Position numbers and translations under genes: made by a program
DNA from: Chrysomallon squamiferum
Lineage: Eukaryota; Mollusca; Gastropoda; Neomphalida; Peltospiridae
Assembly: GCA_012295275.1 (NCBI GenBank)
Contig: CM022665.1
Coordinates: 33,410,022-33,474,021 of the forward strand
Direction: 5' to 3'
Length of the DNA stretch: 64,000 bases
The notes under the pieces: model-generated
What the model was told of the DNA's origin: nothing
The model's database searches: none
The model's input: only the letters and a program-made list of their open reading frames with translations
Shown: in pieces, positions 23,822 to 37,811 of the stretch
Position numbering within the stretch: the first letter of the stretch is position 1
Layout of the letters: each line of letters starts with the position of its first letter

Positions 23822-26730
23822 ACAGATATTATAATCAAGAAAGACTATTATACATAATTTATAAAGTAATGATGATGGATTTGTTTGTGAAGGGAATACC
23901 TCCAGTATAAAACTGGTGTAGCAGGAAATCGCACACCCTGTAAATCACAAACTCCCACTTGAAATCACAGGACCCCCCCCCCTTATAATACACCACAATA
24001 CCAGTAGTGATGGTGTTTTTAATTGCATTTCACCATAAGCCTTCCTACCATATGTGATTTTAATATGAACAACATATATTTGCACATTAAAAATGGGTCA
24101 AATTGTTTTTGTTTGCATATTTTTGTGCACAAAATTAATTATATTTGTGCTTAAGAACAGTTTAAAGTACAGTAAGTACAAAAAGTATTTCATCCCACCA
24201 CTACCCTATAATTTGGGGTTTTTCTGACTTTCTTTTTAGCTCCAGCTACAAAACGCTCAAGTCCCATACTTGTGATATACAACTAAAACATAATAAGAGC
24301 AACAGTCTGATTTGAAATTATTTATTGACCAACTTCCTTCATACACAATAATTAATTAAAGTACTGATTACAATACACCGTCCGTTAACACTTTGTATCA
24401 CCTTATGTTGCATCAGTCACACATCAGTCCTACAAGGTCTATGCCAAAGGCGTGCCAGAAAATGGGAGAAACATGGATGCTATAGGGTGTTTAATTTCCT
24501 GGCATTTGTAATTAACTGCTACATCTGACTGAGTAAAAAGTGCAGTTTTGAAAGTTATCTGGTTTACTGAGGATTTGTTACTGAGACAAACCATTTGTTG
24601 GTTGGTGTTCTCTACTAATATAGCAACTACTATATAGTAATAGTTTTACTTTTTTTCTTTTTTTTTGTTAAATAAACTTTACAAAGATATACATAAAAAA
24701 CCCAACAACAACAACAACAACAACAAAAAAAACACAAAGAAAAAAAACAACAACTGCAAAAAAATATTAAATTCCTAGTTTCTTTGCCAAAATTGTATAA
24801 GAGATACATGCAGACTATGAAAAGGAGCTCAAAAATGTTTTAAGTCAATCTAACTTTGCAACATTTCAGCTCACAATCAAGGGAGTACATGTCTTTCCTC
24901 CAGTTATTTAAACATCAAAGCTAATAATTAATCTATTAATTGATATTTGTCAGCTACATGACAATGACACAGGGGCATGGCCACGTGTATAATTAACAGG
25001 GTTTGGACATAAACCCCCCAGTCAAAAAATGCGCAGGCAGACAAAAGCCCTCCGAGTAGAAATGAAAGGTAGGAAAAAACAAAAATACCAGTAAAAAAAA
25101 TAAGGTAGGACAAAAGCCCTTTCCAAACATAAAAATAACTTAGTATAAATGCTTCCCAACTTAAAAAAAAAAATTCCACCATTGTTTAGTATTTTTCCTG
25201 ACACCTAATTATCAAAATCATGGAATTTATGTTAATTCGTTATTTGCTAAAGTAAACTGAGTCTGATCAGCTTTAATAGCTGACTAACTTGAAGAGTGAT
25301 CCACATAAAAGTAGCATATAACTGACATAGCATACCTTAGAAAATGCAAAAAGATTTTGTTATGAAGTCATAACATCCAATGATGTCTGGAGTTTTCATC
25401 AGCTTTTGATATTATTTTTCTGACATTACATTCACTTTTAAAATGGCAAAACTCTCAGAATGTGACTTCGCATACTTTGACATAAATTATCTCTTAAAAT
25501 TGTATCCTTCATCTTAACTGGGATTATTATTAGTTATTTTGTAATAATTAATTACATTTATCAAACAAACATTTAATTGATAATCATGTCATTATACTGA
25601 TTTTGATAAAGATATGCAGTATATATGCTTTAATAAAGTGATTCTTTGCAAAGCTGCTTTTATTGTTGGGGTGGGGGCTTTTGTACTACCTTGATTTTTC
25701 AGTGTTTTTTTTTTTTTTCTTTTTTTCCAAATCCACTGTCACTGCATTTTTTGACTTTGTGGGCTTTTTATTTTACATTCATAATTAGCTCTGTGAACAC
25801 AATAACATTATTGGCTGTGTGGGTATTCAAAGTATAAATAGTGCAGTAATAACAGATGTTGGTATTAGATACCATTTGAATTACAGAACACAACCAGATA
25901 TTTTCATCTGGTGCAGTTTAGAGTAGTAAATTTTAATGTTAAAAAGATATGCAAATCCCAATGTACTGAGGGTCTGTATTGAGGGTCTGACTGAATAAAG
26001 TAAAAAAATGAAATGAAAGATTGAATTTTTATTTAGTAGTTGTTGTTTTTTTGTTCTTTTAACAAACAGGATTTTCTAAGGAAAATTCTTACCAACTAGC
26101 AAAAAAGAATCTTTGACAAACGCCTTTTGTACACAGAAAACAAAGCAAAAAAATATGTCTTAGTAAACCTGACATTAAAATCTGTATATAAAAGATAAAA
26201 TTTAAAATGCTGCTAACAAATATTATTACTGCATTGCTATAGATTTGGTACAAGAATAAATTTTCTGAAAAACCATTATGTTTTGGGGTTTTGTTTTAGC
26301 ATTCTGATAAGGTTATTTTTTTTGTGGTAAAAACATTTAATTGCTAAATACTATTTTATTTGATACACTTTGTTTTATTCTGGGCAATGTAAATAAATAA
26401 ATAAAAACTTTTATAACAGTAATTTCTGTAAGTTACAGCTAACTGTGCTTATAAAATACATGATTTTAAAAAATATAATATTTTAAACATTCCCAAAATC
26501 ATTTTGTAGGAAATGAAATTAATAACAATGTGGTATTTTTTAACAGTAACATTGTTTTATGAAATCTCTAAATGGTAATTCCCACTCCCACACACACACA
26601 CAAAACCAAACCAAACATACAAACAACAAACAAACCAAAAATGCTGAAGTATTAATACTGAAAATAATAATTCAAAACTTGAAAACTGTTAATGAAGACA
26701 TCACAATGTGAATGGAACAAAAATATTTTC
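23822..26730. other. Intergenic DNA, no gene seen
   Basis: This stretch between the putative minus-strand exons and the 3' end of the TFB2M gene shows no supported exon. It has a C-run at about 23971-23980, CAA repeats near 24702-24725, and A/T homopolymers. A short minus-strand frame at about 24290-24180 (GLERFVAGAKKKVRK) is isolated and unexplained. Confidence 0.4.
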
Positions 26731-29521
26731 TTACTCCATTTTGGGTATTAATCGCATCCTCTTCTTATGAAAAAGTTGTTTCAAGAAAAGTGAGAATTTG
26801 AATATTTCCAGAGCAGGCAGAATACTTTCTAAGTTCTTTTTTGGTTTCATGTGCAGCAAGTACTTCATGTTATACTTCACAAGCTTACCACCAACCACTA
26901 CCTAAAGCAAAATTTATAGTAAATGTGTCTCCCTGGCAAATGAAAAATCTTCAAAACAGTCATCATCAATTATCCCATTATAGTAGGTATCTTGAATTAG
27001 CCAATTACAGACCACTGAGTAAATGCACATTATGAAACTGCTCAAAACAAACCAAGTATTCTCTAGGATTCCGGAAATTTTGTGTGTTTCTAATAAACAT
27101 ATTTTTCAATAATAATTCCAAAATGTATTTTTGACAGTGTTAAATTCTGAATGTTTTTCTTGATCATCAAGAAAATTTTAAAAAATCCCATAGGTGGTGG
27201 TCATGTAACATCTGCCAATTCATGGAATAAAAATATATTTTTATATTTACCCAGAGGCTAATTAGGGTTGATAACAATGGTAATCATAATGAAATACAAG
27301 ATCACTTATTAAGATATCAAATGTCACTGGACATGAAAAAGGGTGCAATTTGTTTGAATCTGAAGCAGTGAATTTAAATAATTTATCACTTAATTAACAG
27401 CAGTTCACACTGCTGTCTGTGGCACATGAAATACTATCATGATTGTCAAATGAACCTTGTGAGAAGTATGTACTTATTTTCCAAATGATTTTTTATTCCT
27501 GCTTTCAACAGGCATCTTAACAGGATTAATATTCTAATGCACACAAAAACCTAACCTGAATCACTGTAAAGTAGTAAATATTACAGAAATATGGTTAAGA
27601 CATTTTAGCTGAATTAGCCATGTGGCTTAAGATTTTTTTACCCTAATACAGGCTCTGCTTTTGGTGAGAAGTGGTTACAATTAGAGCTAGAGAAAATTTT
27701 CACAAAATAATAATAAAAATCTACAACACTTAATATTTCTTAGAAGTTTAATGTTATATCCTATGTTAGACCACTATATACTACAAATATAAATTTATTT
27801 CAAAAACTTACTTCTTTCTTCTTTCTTTTAATAAGCTGGAAAGGAGGGCTAAATGCATGACCTGGAACCTTTAAAGAAAATATATTTAAGTTGTAAATAT
27901 GTCATTGTCATTTAAAGTATGTGTATTTAATTATTTGGCTATATGGACAAATGACCTGTTACATTTTGTATTCTTCAAAGTTATTGTTTTGTTTTTTCTG
28001 GTGACCGGTTAATAAGCAATAATAATGAATATATTAAAATATAAACCTGAGAAGAATGAATAAATACTAATAGTGAATTCTTTTGCATATTTAATTTTAG
28101 TAAATAGAAATTTATAAAATTGCTAATGTACCAAAGAAATAAGACATAACCTATATAAATTTTGAAAAAGCTCAGAAAGGAAAATAATAAATCAATAAAT
28201 CATATTCCACACAAATGATTCTTTTTGAAGTAAAAGTTATTTTGTTTAACATACACACATACCTTAGTATGATGCTCAATATCAAACAATAGATACAGTA
28301 AAACTGACATGCTGTTGTAAGACATTATGTTTTTGTAGTGATCATTACCAGACAAAACAGTCTGAAACACAAAATAGAGAAACTGTTTTATTAATTTTGT
28401 TTTTTCAAAAAGAAAGAATTAACTGATGTAGAACTAACAAAAAATAAGCAGAACTCTCCCACAATACTGCATATTTAATATTGATATCTTGTGTTAACAT
28501 AAAAACCTAAATGGTTTTAATTAATAGAGTTCTGTTTATCTTAAATATATATATGCATATTGTTTTAACTGTTATTAATGAAAGCAGAAAATATAAATAA
28601 AATTAAAAACAAAATAATAATAACAAAGCCCCAAAAAACAGACAGGCAAAAAGGATATCTACAGAATAAAGATGATAAATTTCAGACCATATGTCTTTAA
28701 AGAAATATCACAAACAGTAATTAACAAAGAAAAATGTAATTCTGTTTTATATCTTGTGAATAATACATTGTCAACTACAAAAAATACTTTAGTAGAAGTG
28801 GATTTTAACATGCTTCAGGGATTATTACAAATTGAGGACAGTTCTCTGCCATTAGATAAAAATAAATGTAACATTTTTGTGCAGAAAAATGGCAATAAAT
28901 GTCATCCAAAATGGGTAACATTCTTCACCACCTAAAATGTCATATTCTTTGCACAAAACATTTTCTTTATAATAAAAAAAGCTGGTATATCCATGTTATT
29001 TTCATCTCTTCACATCAATAAAAATAATATTTTACTGACTTTATATATCTTTGCTGACACAAAGAGAAACCATTCAATTCTCCCAACAGAAAACAATCCT
29101 TCTAACATCCCAGAATTAAGCAGCAGATAGTTAAGGAATGGTCTTTCCTTGACACGACTCAGAATTCCAAAAGCTGTAACACAGATGTCATCTTGAAAAA
29201 AGAAAAAAAGAAAAGAAAAGGAGACATAAAATATCTTTCCGTAAAACCTTAATTCATCATTAATTGATAAATAAGGGTGTTAATCCACAAAATTGTCTGA
29301 AAATAATAGTGACCCCAGGAACAAAGCATGACCTATGCTGAAACTAAAGCAGCAACATGTTTAGGCAGCACCACCTGCCAAAATTAATTAAACTATTTCA
29401 ATATAAAATAATTAAGAATTATATATCTCTATATCTGTATCTATTTGTCTATCTATCTATAAATATTACTATGAAATAAGCTTTTTATAACAATTAATGA
29501 ATAAAAATCACTGCAATCTGG

Positions 29522-29553
<32 letters not shown>

Positions 29554-31746
29554 GTACAATTGTTTGAAGGAAAAAGACAGACGAATACTGATTATAACAT
29601 ACATATAAAATAAAATAAATTGATTTCCTTTTGTGGAAAATTCTGTTTTTGTTAATATTTCTAAACACATTTGATTTAAATATTTCTGTTTCTGTATTTA
29701 AACATTTTTAATATTTCATTTGATGCAAACAAAATAATTTTAACTCTTATTGAAAATATGTTTTTAAAAAAAAGAAAAACAGTGATAATAAAGATAAACC
29801 ATATTATCTATTTATCTTTCTGATTGATGCAATGCTATTACCATGGTTTTTTGGTGTTGTCTGCTGCAAGGAGGCAACAATTTCCATTTCTTTTTCTTTA
29901 TAATCTTTGTCAAAGTTTGAACTATTACTGTCTCTGTGCCAGAGACCAAAACAGTCCCACTGAAAACAGTGTAACCTTCCTTCTGATATCTCTTTATGGA
30001 AATGTTTCTGTAAAAGTATAAACAATATCTCTGTAAACATCACCATTAAATGTGTTCTGTATACTTCTAAGTCACTTTTTTCTTCTCTTTTTATAATTTT
30101 ACTTTGCAAATAAACTACAAAAAAACAACAAGAAGTTCAAGCTACATGGAGGCTAACTTTTTCCGTATCTTCATATTTTAGGCATTTCATATATAACTTT
30201 CAAATTATTTTTAATAATTATTATGTAATTATTATTTTTGTATTAATTATTATCATTTGTATGCACAAACCTTTATTAAGGACAGAAAGTGGTCTTTGGT
30301 ATCTGTAGCTACAATATGTTGCACACCATTGTGAAACAGTTCCTTTGTTACAATGCCAGGACCTATTAAAATGGGAATTTAGTTTTAAAAACCTAAAGAC
30401 AAAATGTGATAAATCAGTTTGTGGAAATCAAGTAGATAAGATTTAATTATTAAACTAATATTTATAAGATTTTATTTCTGTGTCTTTTCTGATATATCTC
30501 ATTAAAAATTGTTTGGTGTTGTCTTTCATTACTCTTTACAGGAAATTAAACAGAATTAACTCAGATGAAACAAACAAACAAAAAAACCACCAAAGGCTAG
30601 TAATTTAACTACAAATTCTAAAATAGGCTGGTAACTGTTTATCTGAAATGCTTAGGATCAGAAGTGTTTCAGATTTTGGAATATAAGGAGAATAGTGAAT
30701 AGGATCTAAATCTAAATATGAATTCCATTTATTTATAGTCTGCAGGATTTATTTATATAATATTTTCATAAATTTGTGCATAAAATGAAGTTTGTGAGTG
30801 CAAAAAATCCAAACTCTGTAAGATATCACTCTGTTGAAAGATTTGCAACTTTTCAGATTTTGAAAATTTGGATAATGGATCCTCAATCTGTAGATGTCCA
30901 TACTTAGCAATACTTTTATTTAATTTTGTTCAGTTATACCTGGGTTTATTTCCAGTACAGTGCTATTCTGGCTTGATCTGTTCTTCAAAATAATATCAGC
31001 AACTGAAGCTGAAATTATATGAACATAGTAAACAATCACAAACATTGACAGTATGCATGTTTCATCTATGTTTATTTCTAGTGCTTGAGTTATAAACATA
31101 TCTGAAAAATATACAAAAATAAATTAAAATGAACCTAAATTGCATTAAAAGTTATTTTCTTCATCACAAATTACTAAAACTTCTGGTACATACTATATTT
31201 AGGACAAATCATTTTAAATGTAAGCTTTATCAGTGTTAAAATTAAACAGTGATATTTTATTCTCTTTCATTTATCTTTAAACAATTTTTTATATATATAT
31301 ATTATCAACAGTACTTATAAAATTATAATACTTAAATGAATATAATATAATCTCTGCTATAAAACATAACATCATCTATATTAACTTTTAAACCTAATAA
31401 CATTGTTATTAACAGCTAAACTTGTATTGACATATATACATTTATTTGATCTTGATGACTGAAAAACAAAGTAACTTTCAAAGTATATATCCAGAAAGAA
31501 AAATAAATAATATATATACTTACATGCCAATTTTCGGTCTAATATATAATGACACGACCGAAATTTTGCTGATGTGATCGACTGATAAACTGTTAAGTGA
31601 TCTTCGTGCTCTGAACTGGTCAATTTAATATTTGCAATTAATAAATTTCTAATATATTTTTTTAAATGTATGGAACGAATTCGTTCAGATGTAAATAATA
31701 AACGGAACATTTGACTTTTTCCATAAATAAAGAAAAATAATGCCAT
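26731..31746 (-). CDS. TFB2M: Mitochondrial dimethyladenosine transferase 2 / transcription factor B2-like
   Basis: Eight minus-strand exons join with consistent phase into 342 codons: 31746-31524, 31008-30940, 30362-30271, 30007-29842, 29191-29040, 28361-28263, 27868-27812 and 26901-26731. The start is the first ATG after an in-frame stop. Residues 1-45 are basic with hydrophobics, as in a mitochondrial presequence. Exons 1-3 give HYILDRKLASSVADIIL, then the SAM-binding motif I as LEINPGPGIVTKEL; family members have E-x-N/G-P-G-P-G. Exon 4 holds the LHCFQWDCF segment, equivalent to the HxDFF strand. Exon 5 carries ICVTAFGILSR and a GRIEWFLF strand. Exon 7 has FSPPF, and the last exon ends in a basic tail. 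Family role: partner of mitochondrial RNA polymerase at promoters, derived from KsgA-type rRNA adenine dimethylases. Human TFB2M is about 396 residues, so about 50 are missing, mostly between exons 7 and 8, where an exon may have been overlooked. The donor after exon 5 (GTCAGT) is weak. Confidence 0.87.
29526..29553 (+). repeat. Poly(T) tract in a TFB2M intron
   Basis: An uninterrupted T run of about 28 bases. In the orientation of the host gene it is a poly(A) run, as would be left by a short retroposed sequence, but no body of such an element is evident beside it. Confidence 0.8.
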
Positions 31747-32096
31747 TTTGAATCTGGCATGTGTATGTACAACATATATTAATGAAGTCAGTCTTAGTTA
31801 TGTTAACTTTAAACTAATTTTTGGCAGCCTTTTATTAGAACAGAAATCCCAAAATGTTTTAATCAACTAATTTAAAATGATAAGGGAATGGTATAACATA
31901 TACGTATCTGCTTTGATGAATTAAGTGTTTCTAACAGTCAATCAGATAAAATAACTATACTAATAAATATTATCATGGTTTCTTATGGATGTCGCCATTT
32001 TAACTGTCATGTGACACAGGTCAAGACACGTGATAAAAATAAGTCTTAACAGAAGTTTAACAAAAACAAAATAAATTAAACCAAAAAGAAAAAAAA

Positions 32097-32137
<41 letters not shown>

Positions 32138-32142
32138 AAAAA

Positions 32143-32173
<31 letters not shown>

Positions 32174-32700
32174 TTAAATTTAGTAATTTCGGGAAAGTCT
32201 TTTCTTTTTAAAAGTCGTTTAGTGATACTTTAATATAAACAAACAAAATATAATGCATTTTTAAAACTTCGTTTTTGCTCGATATATCCGATATTGCAGT
32301 TTCCGAACATCACCGATCTAAAGCGCGGAAGGAAAAGAGACCGAAAATTAATGGTGGTGGTGGCTATTCCGTTTTCATGCTTCAGTGATTATGCTTTCTT
32401 GTGTGATAAGGTAATAGTTTATATATTAATGTGTATGACAAGCAGTCTGGTAATTGTTACGTACCTCATATTTTCTTACAGACTAACATCGGCAATTATA
32501 AATTTAAATTACTGAACAAATTAACAAATGTAATAATAATGCACATTTTTACTGGACGAATGTTTTTATTTAATATTTTGTACCACTAATCGCACTTGTA
32601 CTAATTTATGTCATACATGTTAAACGATTGCAGTGTTTATATATTGTGTGGTATCAATTCCGACATCGTCATACTGTATACGATGAATCTGATCAATTTT
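31747..32700. promoter_or_regulatory. Presumed 5' region of TFB2M with simple repeats
   Basis: Upstream of the TFB2M start lies non-coding DNA with A-runs, (AG)n at 32105-32134 and (AT)n at about 32151-32174. A slightly GC-richer patch at 32275-32400 contains an open plus-strand frame (32294-32515) with a possible donor at 32409 (AAG/GTAATA). It could be the first exon of a divergent transcript, but no second exon was found. No TATA box or Inr can be assigned with confidence. Confidence 0.3.
32086..32174 (+). repeat. Composite A-run/(AG)n/A-run/(AT)n repeat
   Basis: A-run, then (AG)n at 32105-32134, a second A-run, then (AT)n at about 32151-32174. It lies about 350-430 bp upstream of the TFB2M start codon. 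Confidence 0.9.
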
Positions 32701-32874
32701 GCGGAGTTGCCAGAGGACAACCATGGACTTTCCTTTTTACGTTTTTTTACCAACACCCCACCCCCCATTTCTTTTTTTCTTATTTTAGAACATGGAAAAC
32801 AGAGTATTCCAAGTAGATGTGATGTAACACATAGAAAAGAAACAAGGAACACTTAACAACAGCGACTGACTTAT

Positions 32875-32876
<2 letters not shown>

Positions 32877-32969
<93 letters not shown>

Positions 32970-32980
32970 ACACACACACA
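32877..32980 (+). repeat. Compound (CT)n(CA)n microsatellite
   Basis: About 54 bases of perfect CT dinucleotides (32877-32930) pass directly into about 50 bases of CA with one interruption (32931-32980). Pyrimidine-only on this strand in its first half. Confidence 0.95.
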
Positions 32981-33337
32981 TATTTAATAGCCTATAATCT
33001 AACATTGAATAAATGATCAGTTTAAAAAAAATGATAATAGTATAGTACAATTGGAGCCAATCCTATATCCACAGAGGTCATCATCATAAAGTCTACTACA
33101 TAACATCAAACAAGAGGCACTGGACTCTTCCAGTGCTGAACAATTTTTTTTCTAGTGTCATTTGGCAGCCATTCTCATACTGACTAGAGAAAATAATAGG
33201 GTTGGGAGTGGTCTGAAAGTGAGGGTGTGGGCTGGGAATTTGGTACCAGATCCTATGTTGCAGTCAGCTATTTCTGTGTAAACTGAATTCTTGTTTTATA
33301 TACAGAGAAATATATTTTTTGAATATGTTTACAAATA

Positions 33338-33455
33338 CAGTGGTACCTTGATACACAAGTTTAATTCATTCTGTGACCAAGCTTGTATGTCAATTTGCTC
33401 ATATATCAAATCAATTTTCCTAACTGAAATTAACTGAAATACTATTAATGATCTG
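33338..33455 (+). mobile_element. Lone end of the pogo/Tigger-like element
   Basis: Starting after TA (33336-33337), the sequence CAGTGGTACCTTGATACACA and the following hundred or so bases match the reverse complement of the right end of the element at 8595-9301, including a shared block TCAAATCAATTTTCC and the ACTGAAATTAACTGAAATAC block. The similarity fades near 33455 and no opposite end was found, so this is a truncated copy. Confidence 0.75.
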
Positions 33456-33697
33456 TGAAAATATATGTTACCAGACAGTTCAAACCACAAACACAGTAGG
33501 GAAGATCGTCTTGGGGTGGTGTTAAATGACTAAGTTCACATGCAGGGCAAGATAGAGTTCACTTTACCAACCTATTCTGACAGAGCAGCATGCTTATAAA
33601 GCTAAGTAAATCTAGTTTCCACATGCAACCATGTTAATATATGACACATGCTCATCAGCTGACTGTTACATCACTATTTAGGTTGATTTAAACATGC

Positions 33698-34306
33698 GGG
33701 TCATTCCGTGTCAAATCACCCAATGGGTTAAACCCGACTGTCACAGATTTTTATGAAACTTGGTATACTTGTTGACTGGGATCCCACAGCACCAAATCTG
33801 AAATTTTAGGCCAATTGGATGAGTGTGAGATATGGTGTGGGAGATACGGCCCCCCCCGAATTTTGAGATTTTTGGCAAAAATGGGCATGACTTTTTTATA
33901 TTTTAGTTAACACGTGGGAGATTAAATTTCAATAAAGGTCATCTCAAGGTCACGTGAAACAGTGTCAATTTCAAGGTCATAACAAAAGTCAGAAGGTCTG
34001 TGACCTCCAAATTTTCCAAACTGAACAATAATGGCAGATTTGGAATCCTTGTCATATTGCCTTTTCAACAATACCAATTTTATGAAGATTGGCCCAGTGG
34101 TTCCTGAGATATGAGGGTTCAAAGGTTGGCGGTCACTACCATTTTTGCCAAAAATCTCAAAATTCGATGGGCCTTATCTCCCACACCACTGGTCCGATTG
34201 GCCTAAAATTTCAGATTTGGTGCTGTGGAATTCCAGTCAACAAGTATACCAAGTTTCATAAAAATCTGAGACAGTTGGGTTTAATTTTTTTGACATGGAA
34301 TGACCC
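33698..34306 (+). mobile_element. Fold-back DNA element with long inverted arms
   Basis: The left end GGGTCATTCCGTGTCAAA is matched by the right end TTTGACATGGAATGACCC. The inverted similarity continues inward for about 190 bp on each side (left arm to about 33890, right arm from about 34135), with only scattered mismatches; both arms include an ATTTTTGCCAAAAATCTCAA-type block at the inner end. A spacer of about 245 bp lies between. The spacer carries several AGGTCA-like steps near 33937-33990. No coding capacity. A target duplication was not obvious. A partial copy lies at 395-821. Confidence 0.85.
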
Positions 34307-37300
34307 ATACCCAAAAATTTCTGAGTCACTAAGTTTATGATAGGAGTCTCAGGTTTCTTGCAGCATGTGTATATGGTACTTTTTATGGTACCAACAAACT
34401 TGAAAATGAGTGATTTAAAGGAATGTAAAGCCAAAATTATTGTTAAATGAATATACCTGCAGGAATCATTGCCAATGATATGGCTAGCAACGATTAGCCA
34501 AAAAACAATATAGACCTATTTCTGGCATCCAAATGTCTGTCTGAGCTGTTCGCCACCAGAGAATACTGAGGCTAGTCGGAAACAAACTAATGGAAAAGTT
34601 GAACTCAAACTGATTAAAACCTGAGATTGATCACAAATTATCACCCTTGACATTGCCAACATGTTTCCCCCCCACAAAAAAAATGAATGAAAAACTTCTT
34701 TTCTAAGGTTCCATAATAAACTTTTGCTTTGTTTAAAAAAAATAATAATAATTTATTGTGATATAACATTGCATGCTCCTTTGAACAAAAGTGTATCTGT
34801 GTTGATCCTGGGAAAACAGCAATTTTCAACAGATTCAGGCTTTGTGGGCAGCAGTGCAGTCCCAAAGCTAGTACCTACATATATGCATTCATCTATATAT
34901 ATATATATATACATACAAAAGGGAAGTACAAAATGTTTGATGAAATTGTATTAATCGCTTTTTCACCAATTTCTTCATTTGCACATTTTGCACATGTATT
35001 TCATGCCTACAACAGATCATTTTACAATAAATACAGTTTGTGTAAATCAGTGTCACAGGTTCCAAATTTGATGATGGTGTGACATCAGTTGACTATTGAA
35101 GATCAAAAAAGGCTTCAGGAAGGCAGTACACAAAGAAATGTTGACTTGGACTTGGACTTTAATGTCTGATAAATAAATTCAGTTAGTTATTTTCCCTGCC
35201 ATTGCCAGGTTGTTTGACCACCTATCCAACCATGTCATAGAAGGTGACTGGCAGCATGTCATGGCAGCCTGTTTAATGGTGCAGAGTACTGTTTACAGAT
35301 AAATCCAGTTTAATCTGATATGAGATAAAAATTTATCAAATGCCATCATGACAGAGGTTGATTCACATGCTATAAAGCAAATGAGCTGTGTGTAAACTCC
35401 ATGTTTGACCTCTTTAACTTTGGCAGGATGTGAAATGCCTAAAATCTTATCTTTATTAATGGTTTTCTGTAAATATGGATCAGTAAATACAAATTCTGAT
35501 GTAGTTTACATAATCAATCTAATTCACCTGGAAACTAAGTTGGTTTTTAGTATATTACTTTTGATTAGTGTGTGTGTGTGGCCATGTATGTATTCTCATA
35601 GAAAGTCTAGTCACTCCTAAATTTTGCTAAAATTAATTAAGCTTTTCTCTTGGTCCAGAAAACCAAAGGGCCCTATACATTTTATCAGTACCAATCTTGT
35701 CACAAATAGAAGCTGTGTGTAAAAAGCAAACAGCATCAGAATATTATGCAGTGGGGAGTCAAAGCAATTCTTACCAGGGTTGTTTTGGCAGATTTTAAAA
35801 TATTTATATTTAGATTAAAGTCTAATTGCTATTGAAGGAGAATTAATAAAGGTTATAAAATAATAGCTAATGAGAATCTTTCAGATTTACATGAGCCTTG
35901 CAGAGTATTTTTTTGTCATTCATGCCACTCATAGCAACACTTGGACTCACATGTAAAACTTTTGAATGGCCAGAAACCGAATTTGGTAAAAGAAACTTTT
36001 AATTTCTTAAAATGTCTTTTTTTTTCTTTTTTTTTTTTTTAACTTAAACTGCACTTAAAAAAACATGTTTATAATATATAAACTATCAGAACAGCACAGA
36101 ACTCATTTTAATTTGATCAAAAACAATTGTAATCAAATTATTATTATGTTGTCAGGGGACTAACCCAATCAGACATCTGGAATATTTTACCAAGGCTCGG
36201 TTTTGGAATGAATAAAGTGTTTTTAATCTTTTATGGCAGAGATGATGTTTACAACCAGTGACATGTTTACCATAACAGCATTACATGTACACAACAATGT
36301 TCAACGGATGTAGAGAGCACATGTTAAAAGATGAACAACAACTCATTTGTTGACTGGTCACCTCTCGAGTTCAGTTAATCTAAACTTTATATGCACAGGC
36401 AATGTCAGTTTTTTTGACATTACTTGCAGTGATGATTGAGTATTAGGTATAGTAGACTCAGTATATTCCATAATTACAGTATAATTTCAGGGCCTAAGAT
36501 GGATATGGCCTAGGTATACCAATTGATCCTATGAATATGTTTACACTGCCAAAGTTTCCCAGATATTTTCAGACTGTTTGATAGACTGGGAAAGTGGTCG
36601 CTATTATATCCTATACTAATATGAACCAGTAGAAAACAATGAATTAAAAAGTAAGTTCCCAGTCTCTCACAAACATTGGTTGTTTGCATTTTGATACAAT
36701 ACATGGAAATATTCATTTATTAGGTGGGCAGCACATATTGGGTAGATAAGAAGACCTGTGTTTCAACATTTAATATGTCAGGTACACAATGTTTAATTTT
36801 TTTTTTGTCAAACTGGTCTTTCTATCAACTATTTTAAATCCATACGCACAACTGCAAAAACAAAATGAAAAAAAAAAATAGAAAAAATATCCTGCTTTCA
36901 GAAGCAAGTTCCCAAAGTAAAATTTGTAATTTTGATATTCAGTTTTCAACTGAAAATAAGGAAACATGATTTAGAATGGGTGGGAAATACCATCACATGT
37001 CTGAAATGGTAATAAATTAGTAATGTAATATACATGACTAGAACTCCTCCCCTGCTATATTTCATTAATATGTGTGTGTGTGTGTGTGTGTGTGCAAAAA
37101 AAGTTCATGTAAATCTCTTGAGCCAAATGTTATACCAACAAGTATTTACCTAACTTCCAGACTTTGCAGCTCCACTTCCCTAGAACAGCCTACATACACA
37201 CTGTGTAATATAACTGAGCACAGTAGAATGTGCACAATTTGTAAAATACAATAACTAAATAAATTATATAATTCACACATACCTATGCCTGTCCATACAA

Positions 37301-37751
37301 TTTATGACAGCTGGTAATTCTATGATACTATTTATTTATTTGATTTAATTATTTTTATCATATGACATCACTAATCATCTTAAAGTTAATAACACTAAAC
37401 TTTATCATTACTGTATTTTTTAAATAACTAATTTTGCTGTAAAACGATTTTAATTTTTAATTTTTAAAAAATTATGTTAAACTTTCAACTGTGATTTATC
37501 TGTAGATGTGTTTCATTCTGATATTACTAATGAATGTAATTGTCCTCCAAAAAACTAACATCAGTGAACCATTTCAGATGTGACTGTTGGTAATTTGGAG
37601 TCAGTAATCACTGCTTCTGAAATGCTAAAAATTACAACGTCACAAATAAATAACATTTTCACCACAGCTATTTTACTGAAAACTAATTTGATCAATATCA
37701 ATTATGAAATATGAGCATTAGAAATTTTGAAATCATTCTTTACTGTTTGTT

Positions 37752-37811
<60 letters not shown>

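Noticed and set aside
28672-28935. Plus-strand frame of 87 codons
   Set aside because: It lies opposite to TFB2M, between its exons 5 and 6, with no motif; it probably arose by chance.
32608-32979. Several overlapping frames near the CT/CA microsatellite
   Set aside because: The minus-strand frame encodes ER and VC repeats from the microsatellite, and the plus-strand ones have no recognisable motif.
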